Source: an uncultured Planctomycetota bacterium
GTDB lineage: Bacteria > Planctomycetota > Phycisphaerae > UBA1845 > UTPLA1
Reading direction: 5' to 3'
Length of the DNA: 64,000 bases
Assembly: GCA_900696465.1 (NCBI GenBank)
Contig: CAADGE010000048.1
Location: 186,001-250,000 of the forward strand
The position numbers were made by a program, and so were the translations under genes. How positions within the stretch are numbered: position 1 is the stretch's first letter; every line of letters begins with the position of its first letter. The notes beneath the pieces are model-generated. The model searched no databases. It saw nothing but the letters and a program-made list of their open reading frames with translations, and was not told the DNA's origin. Of this stretch, positions 1 through 8,744 are shown piece after piece.

Positions 1-13
1 GCGAGCGGTCATC

Positions 14-1246
14 GTGCAACTACTCGTTTTTGAGGATGCTGGCTATCGCAACCTGTTGCCGCTGGTCTACAGCCGGTGCACGTTCAACCTTCGCTGCGGC
101 TTCGACAATCTTCTCTCGAAGATTGAGGCGGCCGTTGGACGGACGGCAGAATCCATATTCGTCAGGAAGACGCTCGCAGCGGTCATGTCCGAACGGCAGA
201 CCCGCCGCGTCAATCAGCCCGCCACATCGGACGATCAGCTCTGGATCAACGGCCGTCTGCTCTTGCGATCAGAAATTCAAATCGCTTTGAATTCTGTAGT
301 CTGGCAGGCGAATACGCTACTAGTCGCGCGGGTGGATCGGGCGATCGGCTCGAAGTTGACGCCGGAAGTCCTGCAGGACCCGGCACGCCTGCGTGAAACG
401 CTTGCCGGCTGCAACCAGGCGACGTTGCCTGCAGAATCATGCACGCTCATTGATTATCCCTGGCAGCTTGTGCAGGAGAATCCTGCAGAGATCGCACGGC
501 AGTTCGCCCGCGACACGGGTGGTGCTCCCGCTGCATCGCAAGCTGGCGCGCATCTTGTGAAGCCCGGATCGATACGGATTGGCGACGGCAGTCGCATCAA
601 GCCGGGCGCGGTGCTGGATGCCGACAGCGGCCCGATTTTCATCGGCGAGAATGTCACCATCCATCCGTGCGCCGTGGTGCAGGGACCGTGCTACATCGGC
701 GATGGCTGCACGATACAACCCGGCGCGTCGATTCGCTCGGGTTGCAGCATCGGGATGGTCTGTAAGGTCGGCGGTGAAGTAGAAGGGACCATCTTCCACG
801 GCTACAGCAACAAGCAGCATGACGGCTTCATCGGGCATTCGTACATCGGCGAGTGGGTGAATCTTGGCGCCGATACGGTGGGCAGCGATCTGAAGAACAC
901 CTATGGTCCGGTGCGCGTGCCGATCAACGGCGCGTCGGTCGACACCGGCGAGACCTTCGTCGGGGCCTTCATCGGCGATCACACCAAGACGGCAATTCGC
1001 ACGACGTTGCCGACCGGCTGCGTGATCGGCTATGCGTGCAACATCGCGGTCAGTGGATTTGTGCCCACGTTTGTGCCGAGCTTCACATGGCTGACAGACG
1101 GCGGTCGACAGGTGAATGATCCGCAGAAGGCGCTGGCGCTGGCGCGCAAAGTGGTCGCCCGGCGAAATCGCAGCTACTCACCTGCCGAGGAAACTCTGTT
1201 TCTTTCGATACAGCAGACGGCAGGGAAACATGAGGCCATCGTCTGA
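14..1246 (+). CDS. GlmU-family sugar nucleotidyltransferase with left-handed beta-helix
   Basis: This 410-residue protein probably transfers a nucleotide to a sugar phosphate and/or acyl or acetyl groups to a nucleotide sugar, in cell-envelope precursor synthesis. The N-terminus (LLVFEDAGYRNLLPLVYSR) matches the shortened GlmU-like family known from Bacteroidetes and planctomycetes, which lacks the classical GxGTRM loop. From about residue 185 to 345 it shows hexapeptide repeats (IGDGSRIKPGAVL, IGENVTIHPCAVV, IGDGCTIQPGASI), the signature of a left-handed beta-helix acyltransferase domain. The start is a GTG only 13 bases from the window edge and the frame is open upstream, so a slightly longer protein cannot be excluded. 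Substrate is not determinable from sequence. Confidence 0.85.
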   Translation: MQLLVFEDAGYRNLLPLVYSRCTFNLRCGFDNLLSKIEAAVGRTAESIFVRKTLAAVMSERQTRRVNQPATSDDQLWINGRLLLRSEIQIALNSVVWQANTLLVARVDRAIGSKLTPEVLQDPARLRETLAGCNQATLPAESCTLIDYPWQLVQENPAEIARQFARDTGGAPAASQAGAHLVKPGSIRIGDGSRIKPGAVLDADSGPIFIGENVTIHPCAVVQGPCYIGDGCTIQPGASIRSGCSIGMVCKVGGEVEGTIFHGYSNKQHDGFIGHSYIGEWVNLGADTVGSDLKNTYGPVRVPINGASVDTGETFVGAFIGDHTKTAIRTTLPTGCVIGYACNIAVSGFVPTFVPSFTWLTDGGRQVNDPQKALALARKVVARRNRSYSPAEETLFLSIQQTAGKHEAIV

Positions 1247-1274
1247 TGCAGCAGCCCTTTTCAGGTTCGACGAG

Positions 1275-2492
1275 CTACTCTGACTGCTGGGCGACGCTGT
1301 TGGTTCCCGGCAGCGTGGTACCGTTGCGGGCGATCAGGTAGTAGAGCTTGCCCTCGCTGTAGGTGAAGCCGGCGTGCTTGCCTGCATCGTCGCCGATTCC
1401 CATGTAGATGTCCGTCCGGCCCGGCGCACGGATGGCGGCGCCGCGATCCTGATCCAGCACGAAGCAACGGAACGATCGCATCGACTCTCCAGGTACGAGC
1501 GGCACGCGCGTATCGAGAAAGGCCAGGGCCGCGCGCGGGAAGATTTCCTTGTCTGTGGCAATGCTGTGATACGGCGTGACGCGCTCGGCCAGGCAACCGT
1601 AGGGGCCGCCGCGCGACTCGCGGAAGAAGACATAGCGCTTGTTGCGGAAGAGGTACTCGTCGAGATCTTCCGGATGCTGCCGGAAGTGATTGATCATCGT
1701 ATCGAGCGAGAGGCGGAAGCGGTCGATCTTGCCGTCGGCCACTAGCAACTTGCCGATCGGCGTGTAGTCGTGACCATTGTGACCGGCGTAGCCGATCTCG
1801 TAGAGGGAGTTATCCGGCAGGCGGATGAAGCCGGAGCCCTGAACCGTAAACACGTAGGTTTCAAAACGATCGCCCAGCCAGACGATCTCGTTCCCCGCGA
1901 GCATGCCGCTGGTCTCGATCTCCTCCCGTGTGGCCCAGGGGCCGCCGATCGGGTTGCCCTCCTCGTCCTTCTTCAGGTCCGGCGGCAGGCGATACATCGG
2001 ATACTGGAACTGGTCGGTGCGTTCCAGACTGCCGTCGAAGATGGGCGAGTAATACCCGGTGAAGAGGACGGTGCCTTCGTCGTCGCACCCGATGGACATG
2101 TACACATCGAAGTTGTCACGAATAAGCTGATCGAGTTCCTCGGGGCTACGCGCCTGATCAAGCATGGTGGAAAAGAGCTTGAGACTGTGGACGACCTGCT
2201 CGTGGGTGATCGGTCCGAGGGGATAGTACTTTTTGCTGGAAGGTTTGCTCAGGTAGTTCAGACTGCCGGCGATGGCCTCCTTGAGGCCGACGCCCTTGGC
2301 CCGGTACCAGCCCTCGCCGAAGTTCGGATATTGCGAGGGGTCGAGCTTGCGCAGGGCAAACTGGCCCGGCGGCAGGGGACGGTCGTAATCCTTCGTAAGG
2401 TCCACCATCGGAATCGGTTCCGGCTTCTGGCAACCGACCGCGATGAGCAGGGCAAATCCAGCGAGGAAGAATCGAGAGGTACGGGAGAGCAT
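1275..2492 (-). CDS. mltA: MltA-type membrane-bound lytic murein transglycosylase (lipoprotein)
   Basis: Lytic transglycosylase that would cleave the glycan strands of peptidoglycan, forming 1,6-anhydromuropeptides, from the outer membrane. The 405-residue protein starts at an ATG preceded by AAAGGAG at good spacing (a GTG eight codons upstream is an alternative). It opens with a lipoprotein signal ending in AVGC. The central part carries MltA-domain blocks such as FTGYYSPIFDGS and FTVQGSGFIRLPD, and the C-terminus has the 3D domain (DQDRGAAIRAPGRTDIYMG) holding the expected catalytic Asp. It converges on the preceding nucleotidyltransferase gene with a gap of only 28 bases. Presence of a murein hydrolase implies a peptidoglycan wall. 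Confidence 0.9.
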   Translation of the reverse strand: MLSRTSRFFLAGFALLIAVGCQKPEPIPMVDLTKDYDRPLPPGQFALRKLDPSQYPNFGEGWYRAKGVGLKEAIAGSLNYLSKPSSKKYYPLGPITHEQVVHSLKLFSTMLDQARSPEELDQLIRDNFDVYMSIGCDDEGTVLFTGYYSPIFDGSLERTDQFQYPMYRLPPDLKKDEEGNPIGGPWATREEIETSGMLAGNEIVWLGDRFETYVFTVQGSGFIRLPDNSLYEIGYAGHNGHDYTPIGKLLVADGKIDRFRLSLDTMINHFRQHPEDLDEYLFRNKRYVFFRESRGGPYGCLAERVTPYHSIATDKEIFPRAALAFLDTRVPLVPGESMRSFRCFVLDQDRGAAIRAPGRTDIYMGIGDDAGKHAGFTYSEGKLYYLIARNGTTLPGTNSVAQQSE

Positions 2493-2769
2493 GACGCGAC
2501 TCCTTTCACGTATCACATGAGGGGCCGGGTTCCCTTCCGGCGCCGGCAGGGCGGTAGTTACACCTGCCGCTAAGAGTTTAACCGCGGAGGACGGGACGAT
2601 GCAACAATTTTGTAGGGTGGGCTGCCGGCGGGGGAGGTTTTCGAGAAAGGCAACGGGCCGGACGACTCATCCCTGCGCGTGGGTATGGAGTCGTCATTCG
2701 GCCCGATGTGCGATCGCTGTCGCACCTGCCTTCCCCCTTCGGAAAGCATCCGGAATATGTAAGCATTCG

Positions 2770-3024
2770 TCAGCGGGACGAGGCGTTCGAAGTTGCTGCT
2801 TCCCTGGCAGCGGGAAGGTCCTGAACCAGGTGGAGCTTTTCGAGGTCACCACGAAGCTGGAGATGCCCGCAGCTCTTGCACATCAGGGCGGTGACGGTGA
2901 CATCGGCCGTATGGAAAGTCATGAACTTGACCCCGCTGGGCCGAAAGTGCAGCGTGCCGGTGGACTGAAGACTACCGGAGACCATCGCGTCGTTGCCGCA
3001 GGCCGAACAAGTGGCTGATTTCAT
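2770..3024 (-). CDS. Small zinc-ribbon protein of unknown function
   Basis: An 84-residue protein with two CxxC knuckles: TCSACGN near the N-terminus and MCKSCGH about 45 residues later. The spacing suggests a zinc ribbon. The start ATG is supported by an AGGGAG site seven bases upstream. The segment between the knuckles (FRPSGVKFMTFHTADVTVTAL) resembles small nucleic-acid-binding or metal-binding proteins of planctomycetes annotated only as hypothetical. It lies alone on the minus strand between the MNIO cluster and mltA. No function is proposed beyond zinc binding. Confidence 0.6.
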   Translation of the reverse strand: MKSATCSACGNDAMVSGSLQSTGTLHFRPSGVKFMTFHTADVTVTALMCKSCGHLQLRGDLEKLHLVQDLPAAREAATSNASSR

Positions 3025-3201
3025 AAAACACTCCCTGTGAATCATCTTCGTTTGACGTCGGGTCTCTTTCGTTACCAGGACGAATCTCAGCGTCGGTGCA
3101 CGGATACCCGGCTGCCGTGAAGCTGGTCGTCGGGCAGTTCATCGGTCTGAAGCATTCCAGGGTTGAATCGTGCGTTATGACGGTGATCGAGTTCTCGGGC
3201 G

Positions 3202-4203
3202 TCAGGGCTTCGAGACCGAAAATCCTCCACTCGTATTGTGTGGTGGCAGTGACTTGTGGCGATCCTGACTCGTTGCTGCGAGCATGAGGATGCCTGATCT
3301 GAACCACTTTGCAAGCCGTTCGAAGAACTCGGCGAATAACAGTTCCTCGCTGCGGTGGTAGTCAGCCGGCAGTGCGGCCAGGTAGCGCCGTGCGAGATCA
3401 TCGACAAGCAGCAGTTCATCGCGAACGATCTCGGTGAACACGAAGCCGGGCTCTGCATCCTGTCGATGCCAGCAGGGCAGCAGCGTTTCGGTGTCTCGCC
3501 CGCAGACGAAGCGAACCGTGGGGCTGTCCTGATTGGACGCTGATTGCGCGATGGGCAGTGGATCGGGTAACTCGCGTGTCTTTCGCCATCGCGCGATGAA
3601 TGCGGGAGCGTTGAAAACATACGATCGAAATGCAACGTAAGATGGCACTGCGACGCGAAGCATCAGGAGTGCTTCGACCGTCAGGTTTGATAGCTCGTTC
3701 AGCTTCGCCGCTGTGACTCGCTCGAACGGCGGATCCGCTGCGTAGAAGACCTCCAGTTCGGTGCGTTCGAAATCCAGCAGGTCGGCCAAGCCGGCCCATG
3801 CGAGCAACCACTCCTGCCGCCGTGCACGAATGAACGCCTCAAAGTTCGCCGCCAACTGACGCTGCGAACTGCTGCGCCAAGGTCGCCAGCGGTGAAGCTC
3901 GCGTACCAGCTCGAAGTCGGCGAGACGGTGCGATTGTTCATCGCCTGCCGTCCGCCGAAGTCGATGAATGACGGCCAGACTCGCCGGGTAAACGTATTCG
4001 AGGGTAGATCGCTCACCGGCAAAGATCAGGTCGGTATAGACCCGAAGGCGTGCAGGGTCCATCTCGGCAAGGTCGGAGAGTTCGGATTGGTTCAGATGGG
4101 GAAAGCGTCGAGCCAGAGCATCTCGTTGCAGGTCGGCAGCTTTCACAGGATCGCTGTCGAGGATCATCTCACGTAGGGCAGAGAGATATGCGGGTAAGGC
4201 CAT
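3202..4203 (-). CDS. bufC: DUF2063-like partner protein of an MNIO enzyme (BufC-like)
   Basis: A 333-residue cytoplasmic protein encoded directly after the MNIO enzyme. Its ATG lies two bases past the stop of the preceding gene, so translation is probably coupled. The N-terminal third (LRVYTDLIFAGERSTLEYVYPASLAVI, then a stretch of LADFELV and WLLAWAGLADLLDFE blocks) has the layout of DUF2063 proteins, which recruit the RiPP precursor to the DUF692 enzyme in bufferin and related clusters. The C-terminal 130 residues (PCWHRQDAEPGFVF, then LFAEFFERLAKWF) look like the second, substrate-gripping domain of these partners. The similarity is recognisable but divergent, so the partner role rests partly on gene context. 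Confidence 0.7.
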   Translation of the reverse strand: MALPAYLSALREMILDSDPVKAADLQRDALARRFPHLNQSELSDLAEMDPARLRVYTDLIFAGERSTLEYVYPASLAVIHRLRRTAGDEQSHRLADFELVRELHRWRPWRSSSQRQLAANFEAFIRARRQEWLLAWAGLADLLDFERTELEVFYAADPPFERVTAAKLNELSNLTVEALLMLRVAVPSYVAFRSYVFNAPAFIARWRKTRELPDPLPIAQSASNQDSPTVRFVCGRDTETLLPCWHRQDAEPGFVFTEIVRDELLLVDDLARRYLAALPADYHRSEELLFAEFFERLAKWFRSGILMLAATSQDRHKSLPPHNTSGGFSVSKP

Positions 4204-4205
4204 AG

Positions 4206-5057
4206 CTAACTCGCGCGCAAAGCGGCCACATCGTCCATGAGCTTCTGGGCCATTTCCGCTTCCTGCAGCAGTCGATCCAGACTTGGAATCTCGGCGTCCC
4301 ATTCGACGAGGGCGGAACTCGGGCCGACCCGCTCGATGACCTTGCGATAAAGCCGCCAGGTCTCATCCGATACCGGTCGAGCGTGGGTATCAAGCAGCAC
4401 ATCGCCATTTTTTTCGAAGCCGGCCAGATGGAGCTGAATGACACGCTCCAGCGGGATGGCGTCGAGAAACGCCTCGGCGTCGTAGCCCTGGTTTGCCGCG
4501 TTGAGCACGACATTGGAGACATCCAGCAGCAGGCCGCAGTCGGCTCTCTCAAGTATTTGCGTGATGAATTCGGCCTCCGTCATCTGCGAGCGGGACGGGG
4601 CCACGTAGTAGGTGACATTCTCAAGGGCGAACGGTCGCTCGAGGATGTCCTGCACCACGCGAACCCGCTCGGCGACGTGGTGCGCCGCTTCTTCGGTAAA
4701 GGGCAACGGGATCAGGTCATTCAGATTGACATGATCCACCATCGTGAAGCATAGGTGATCGCTGAACCAGGGACTGTGAACGTCGTCGCAGAATTGGCGG
4801 ATTCGCCGCACATGCTCCAGATCGAGCGGGTCGGTACTCCCGATCGAGAGGGCTACACCGTGGGCGATGAGCGTGTAGTTCTCTGCGATTCTGCGAAGTG
4901 ACTCGGCGATGAATCCGCCGCGACCGATGAAATTCTCCGGGATGACCTCAAACCATCGGACCGGCGGCCGTCGATCGATGATCTCGGCGAAGTGCTGCCG
5001 GCGAAGGCCGATACCGGCACCGAGGCGAGGAAGCGACGCTCGTGCATTGAAGTTCAT
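4206..5057 (-). CDS. bufB: DUF692 multinuclear non-heme iron oxidase (MNIO), BufB-like
   Basis: A 283-residue TIM-barrel enzyme of the DUF692 family, whose members (MbnB, BufB, TglH and others) use two or three iron ions and O2 to modify cysteines in ribosomal peptides. Family motifs are all visible: HGVALSIGS near residue 66, SDHLCF near 99, ENVTYY near 146, LLLDVSNVVLNA near 177, QLHLAGF near 208, DTHARPV near 223 and ALVEWD near 250. These supply the conserved His, Glu, Asp and Asn iron ligands. The gene sits between a Cys-rich precursor gene upstream and a DUF2063-like gene downstream, the usual bufferin order. The exact cysteine modification (for example thiooxazole formation) cannot be read from the sequence. 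Confidence 0.92.
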   Translation of the reverse strand: MNFNARASLPRLGAGIGLRRQHFAEIIDRRPPVRWFEVIPENFIGRGGFIAESLRRIAENYTLIAHGVALSIGSTDPLDLEHVRRIRQFCDDVHSPWFSDHLCFTMVDHVNLNDLIPLPFTEEAAHHVAERVRVVQDILERPFALENVTYYVAPSRSQMTEAEFITQILERADCGLLLDVSNVVLNAANQGYDAEAFLDAIPLERVIQLHLAGFEKNGDVLLDTHARPVSDETWRLYRKVIERVGPSSALVEWDAEIPSLDRLLQEAEMAQKLMDDVAALRAS

Positions 5058-5165
5058 GCCAGCGACTCCGTTCCGGCTCGCTCAGGACAAGTTCGGCGGT
5101 TGAATTCCGTGCGACGCTGCGTCGCCCGCTCACCTCGTTACCAAGGACTTCAACGAAGCGGCATG

Positions 5166-5210
5166 TTATCATAAAAAAATGACCGCCGCGCCGACAAAGG
5201 CGCGACGGCC
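5166..5210 (-). terminator. Intrinsic terminator between the RiPP precursor and its modifying enzyme
   Basis: On the minus strand a hairpin of about 12 pairs has arms at 5199-5210 and 5181-5192, with a six-base loop. It contains two U-G wobbles and is followed by an A and seven T residues (5173-5179). It lies 34 bases downstream of the precursor stop codon and about 110 bases before the MNIO start. It probably lets most transcripts stop after the precursor, giving more substrate than enzyme. Confidence 0.75.
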
Positions 5211-5243
5211 TCGAGTTTTGTCAGTGCGAAACGACAGTGGGGA

Positions 5244-5441
5244 CTACTTGGTTTCTCCACCGCACTTCTTCTCTCCGCCGCACTTCTTGTCGCCGGAGCA
5301 GCTCTTCTCGCCACTGGCGCAGCACGCGCCGCCGGACTGCTCACTGCAACCGCTGTTCGTGGCCAGCAGGGCGCCGCCGCCGATCAGCCCCGCAACGACG
5401 GTCGCCTTGATCCCACCGAAGGCCAGTTTCCTGAGTTTCAT
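5244..5441 (-). CDS. Cys-rich bufferin-like RiPP precursor peptide
   Basis: A 65-residue peptide likely to be the substrate of the adjacent MNIO enzyme. It has an N-terminal secretion signal (KLRKLAFGGIKATVVAGLIG, then GGALLATNSG) followed by a hydrophilic tail with six cysteines at residues 32, 40, 41, 48, 54 and 60. The tail ends in two KKCGGE-type repeats, like the KCG repeats of known bufferins. The chosen ATG has an AAAGGA site eight bases upstream; two upstream in-frame ATGs would give 71 or 90 residues. Bufferins are exported copper-binding peptides, so copper chelation or export is the leading inference. The Cys32 context (NSGC) is not a good lipobox, so a lipoprotein is less likely. 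Confidence 0.8.
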   Translation of the reverse strand: MKLRKLAFGGIKATVVAGLIGGGALLATNSGCSEQSGGACCASGEKSCSGDKKCGGEKKCGGETK

Positions 5442-5944
5442 CAGATACGTTCCTTTCATAACGAACGAGTTAAGGTGTGCCGGCACCCACGGCCGGAACG
5501 TTGCTTCTTTGATCACCTCTTCCCCACCTGCAGGGCAGTCCTCGGCCGGGTTGAGACACAGACCGATTCAACCGCAGCCCTGCATGCACTCGTGCCCTGT
5601 AATAAACCATCGGCAGGTGTTAGGATTTCCTCTCATCCCAGCCCAACGCAGCAACCCGGTCACCCTTGAAGTGTACGATCAGCACCATACACGGCCACGG
5701 CCGATAAATACTCTGCACGACGGAATAGCAGGCGTCGCACAGAAAATTGGCCTCGCTCGGAGATTCGATGTCCTGATTTCTCCAGAGGTTACAGCATTAG
5801 TTGCTTGACGGGACGTTGGGATGCCACAATACTTAGTCATCGCGACCATTCACGGGGGAAGAAGATCCTCCCGCCGATCCTGCGGTCGTGCTACAGCGGC
5901 CTCGCCATCATTGCCGCTCTTTCGCGGCCCGGGAGTCTGATCTC
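5442..5944. other. Divergent intergenic region upstream of the RiPP cluster and the metzincin gene
   Basis: About 500 bases without a convincing gene. It must hold the promoter of the minus-strand precursor gene, but I could not settle on a -35/-10 pair for it. A plausible plus-strand promoter is listed separately. Nothing else was recognised. Confidence 0.5.
5805..5833 (+). promoter_or_regulatory. Putative sigma-70-type promoter of the metzincin gene
   Basis: TTGACG (5805-5810) is followed after 17 bases by AATACT (5828-5833). That is five of six and four of six matches to the consensus hexamers. Transcription would start near 5840, leaving about 105 bases of leader before the GTG start at 5945. 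Confidence 0.4.
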
Positions 5945-7033
5945 GTGCTCAAGAAGTACCTGTCTCTTCCCTTCCTGCTTTTATTCGTCACAGCGGGAAC
6001 TTCAGGACTGACCTGTTTTTCGCCCGGCATGATGCCCGGGATAGATTTGGGCAGTTCGTTTCTGACGGCGACCCCGATCACTCTCGATGCTGACGGAAAG
6101 GCAGTTTTCACGTCCCTGATTACCGGAAACAAGGTGGACGTGGCGGACCTCGGTCCCATGTCCCCTGGTGACCGGATCATTCTGACCGTCAAACCGACAG
6201 TCGGCAGCCCGCTCGATCCGGTAGCCGCATTGTTTGACGATAACCAGGAACTCTTCGCGCTGAACGACGACGTGGACTTTGTCCAGGGTCGGATCGATTC
6301 AGCGATCGACGAGATCGTGACCGTGGCGACGCCGCGGATGTTTCTCGCGATCACCAAGTTTCCGCTCGGCAACCAGGAAGGCGCCTACGAGGCATCTGTT
6401 CAGGTGATGCGCGGCCAGCCAATTCCGGTACCAGTTCCCCAGAAGTTGCTGTTGAATTTCGCCGGCGGCAGTGTGTCAATTCCCAGTGAAGGCAACATCA
6501 CGGTCGATCCCTTCGACGCAAAAGACATCAATCCCATCTACGACGGGCAGACCAACCAGATCAAGAACGTCATCGTCAACACGGTTCGTAATCGATTTGC
6601 GGGAATGGGCATTCAGATTGTGACCAGCGATGACATTCCTCCTCCTAACCCGCAGGATTGTCTGAGCGTCATTCTCTTCGGCGGCTTTTCACAGACCAAG
6701 TTCGGTGTGGCCCAGTCCGTCGATCAGGGAAATCGCGACCGCTGCGACGACGGCATCGTTTTCACGAACGACTTCACCAAGCCCTTTGCCCTGCCGCTTC
6801 CGTCGGCCGATGGCGTCGGCCAGGCCATCGGCAATGTCGCTGCCCACGAGGCCGGCCACCTGCTCGGCCTCAACCATGTCGCCGACATCACTGACCTGAT
6901 GGATACGACGGGAACGGCCAGTAGTCTTCTGGCCGAGCAGATCTTCAAGACTTCGCGCCTTGCAGCCAGTGTTTTTCCAATCGGCATGCAGAATGGGCCG
7001 GCGCTGCTGCACCGCGTGATTCCGCCTCCCTGA
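5945..7033 (+). CDS. Secreted metzincin-type zinc metalloprotease
   Basis: A 362-residue exported protein with a signal peptide (LKKYLSLPFLLLFVTAGTSG). The chosen GTG start has GGGAG nine bases upstream. The first half resembles a pre-peptidase or beta-sandwich domain (GDRIILTVKPTVGS, then VAALFDDNQELFALNDD). Near residue 300 it carries HEAGHLLGLNH, the HExxHxxGxxH zinc site of metzincins, followed about ten residues later by DLMD, which could be the Met-turn. It is therefore probably a matrixin- or snapalysin-like extracellular protease. The substrate is unknown. It precedes the DUF1800/DUF1501 pair in the same direction with a gap of about 120 bases, so co-transcription is possible but not shown. 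Confidence 0.75.
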   Translation: MLKKYLSLPFLLLFVTAGTSGLTCFSPGMMPGIDLGSSFLTATPITLDADGKAVFTSLITGNKVDVADLGPMSPGDRIILTVKPTVGSPLDPVAALFDDNQELFALNDDVDFVQGRIDSAIDEIVTVATPRMFLAITKFPLGNQEGAYEASVQVMRGQPIPVPVPQKLLLNFAGGSVSIPSEGNITVDPFDAKDINPIYDGQTNQIKNVIVNTVRNRFAGMGIQIVTSDDIPPPNPQDCLSVILFGGFSQTKFGVAQSVDQGNRDRCDDGIVFTNDFTKPFALPLPSADGVGQAIGNVAAHEAGHLLGLNHVADITDLMDTTGTASSLLAEQIFKTSRLAASVFPIGMQNGPALLHRVIPPP

Positions 7034-7154
7034 TCGTCTGCGGCGCGAGGAGTGAAGCCCTTCTGAGCGAGTCATGCCGGGCTGACAATACCTGAGCGAC
7101 CGGCGACGTTATGCCGGGAGGGTCGTCGGCTACTCGACACCGGAGGGTCGGGCG

Positions 7155-8711
7155 GTGCACTGCCGCATTTTAATTCTGCTGGCATCCTTACTTTTGCTGC
7201 CGAGTGAGATGTCGCTCGCCGAAGACTGGTCGCGCGATCATGCTGCGCATCTCCTGCGCCGGGCCGGTTTCGGTGGTACTCCAGATCAGATCGACTACAT
7301 GACGAAACTGGGCCGTCGCAAGGCCGTCGAATACATCGTCAATTACCATGCGGTGGACTGGCGGCCTCCGGAGATCGAAGTTGTATCTACCTCGATGCCT
7401 CCACGCTTACTGGAGCCAGACGCTGACCCGGAACGAATTGAGGAGCTTCGCGTCCTGCAGCGAAAGACCGACCATCGTCAGATCGCCGCGGTGGTGAACT
7501 GGTGGATCGAAACGATGACCGCAACTCCGCGTCCGCTGGAAGAGAAGCTCACTCTCTTTTGGCACGGCCACTTCACGAGCGGTCAGCGGGAAGTGCGCTC
7601 GAGCCGGGCGATGTACGATCAGAATCAACTGCTGCGCCGCCACGCCTCGGGAAACTTTCGCACCCTGCTGATCGACATCACCCACGATCCGGCGATGATT
7701 CTCTACCTGAACACACAGCAGAATCGTCGCAACAGTCCGAATGAAAACTATGCCCGGGAGCTGCTTGAACTTTTCACCCTCGGTCCGGGACGCTACACGG
7801 AGCAGGACATCAAGGAAGCCGCCCGGGCCCTGACTGGGATTGGTGTTGATCCGGAAACGGGCCGGCAGGTTTTCCGGCCTCGCCAGCACGACGACGGCGT
7901 GAAACGCTTTCTGGGTCGCAAAGGCCGCTTCGGCGCGGAGGAAATCATCGACATCATCCTGGTTCAGCCGCGCTCCGGGGAATTCATCTGCGCGAAGTTG
8001 TGGGAGTATTTTGCCGGGCAGGCGCCGCCGCAGCGAGTTGTTGAATCGCTCGCAGCAACGTTCCGCCGATCGCGTTACGAACTCAAGCCCGTGCTGATGG
8101 AAATGTTCAATCGTCGGGAGTTTTACGGCGAGCCGTGCCGCTTCACGCGCGTCAAAAGTCCCGTTGAGCTGATGGTGGGCACGATGCGGATGCTTGAAAT
8201 TGTCCCGGAGGACACGACGGCGATCAGTGCAGCCATGCGGCAGATGGGTCAGCAGCTCATGCAACCACCGAGCGTCAAGGGATGGGACGGCGGCCTGGCC
8301 TGGATCACCACGAGCTCGCTCTACACACGCTACAACGCCGCCTGTGCGCTGATCAGCGGCAATGATGAGCCACAGACGAGAAGCCGGCGCGAATTCCTGC
8401 GGAAGCGACTCGAAGAGACCTTCGGTGCGGAGGCCGTCCTGATGCCGGATTACCCCCTGTCTGAGCTTCAGCCCGCATACGATCCGTTGCCGGTCATCCG
8501 TAGTTATTCATTGACCACGCCGGGAAAAGTGGTCGATCATTACATCGACCGATTGTTGCAGCGCCCGATCGCCCCGGACAGCCGGCAGGTTCTGATCGAC
8601 GCTTTGATCCAGGATTGGCGGAACGCAGAGATTTCGGAGGAACAGCTCGCGCGGGCGGTGCGCGGCATTGTTCAGCTCATTGTGAGCATGCCGGAATACC
8701 AGGTGGATTGA
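7155..8711 (+). CDS. Secreted DUF1800 family protein
   Basis: A 518-residue exported protein with an N-terminal signal (HCRILILLASLLLLPSEMSLAE). The GTG start is supported by GGAGG eight bases upstream. It opens with the DUF1800 hallmark HLLRRAGFGGTPDQ and contains the conserved blocks LTLFWHGHFTSGQ, DPAMILYLNTQQNRRNSPNENYARELLELFTLG, split by normal spacing, and PPSVKGWDGG. DUF1800 proteins are nearly always encoded next to a DUF1501 protein, as here, and are abundant in planctomycetes. Their biochemical role is not established; an involvement in surface or polysaccharide-linked functions has only been suggested. Confidence 0.9.
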   Translation: MHCRILILLASLLLLPSEMSLAEDWSRDHAAHLLRRAGFGGTPDQIDYMTKLGRRKAVEYIVNYHAVDWRPPEIEVVSTSMPPRLLEPDADPERIEELRVLQRKTDHRQIAAVVNWWIETMTATPRPLEEKLTLFWHGHFTSGQREVRSSRAMYDQNQLLRRHASGNFRTLLIDITHDPAMILYLNTQQNRRNSPNENYARELLELFTLGPGRYTEQDIKEAARALTGIGVDPETGRQVFRPRQHDDGVKRFLGRKGRFGAEEIIDIILVQPRSGEFICAKLWEYFAGQAPPQRVVESLAATFRRSRYELKPVLMEMFNRREFYGEPCRFTRVKSPVELMVGTMRMLEIVPEDTTAISAAMRQMGQQLMQPPSVKGWDGGLAWITTSSLYTRYNAACALISGNDEPQTRSRREFLRKRLEETFGAEAVLMPDYPLSELQPAYDPLPVIRSYSLTTPGKVVDHYIDRLLQRPIAPDSRQVLIDALIQDWRNAEISEEQLARAVRGIVQLIVSMPEYQVD

Positions 8712-8744
8712 GTCGGCCTCGGTGATACGCGAGCGAGGTATTTT

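Noticed and set aside
5179-5808. A 209-codon open frame on the plus strand across the RiPP precursor
   Set aside because: It is the opposite-strand shadow of the precursor and intergenic region, has no ribosome site, and its product is not protein-like.
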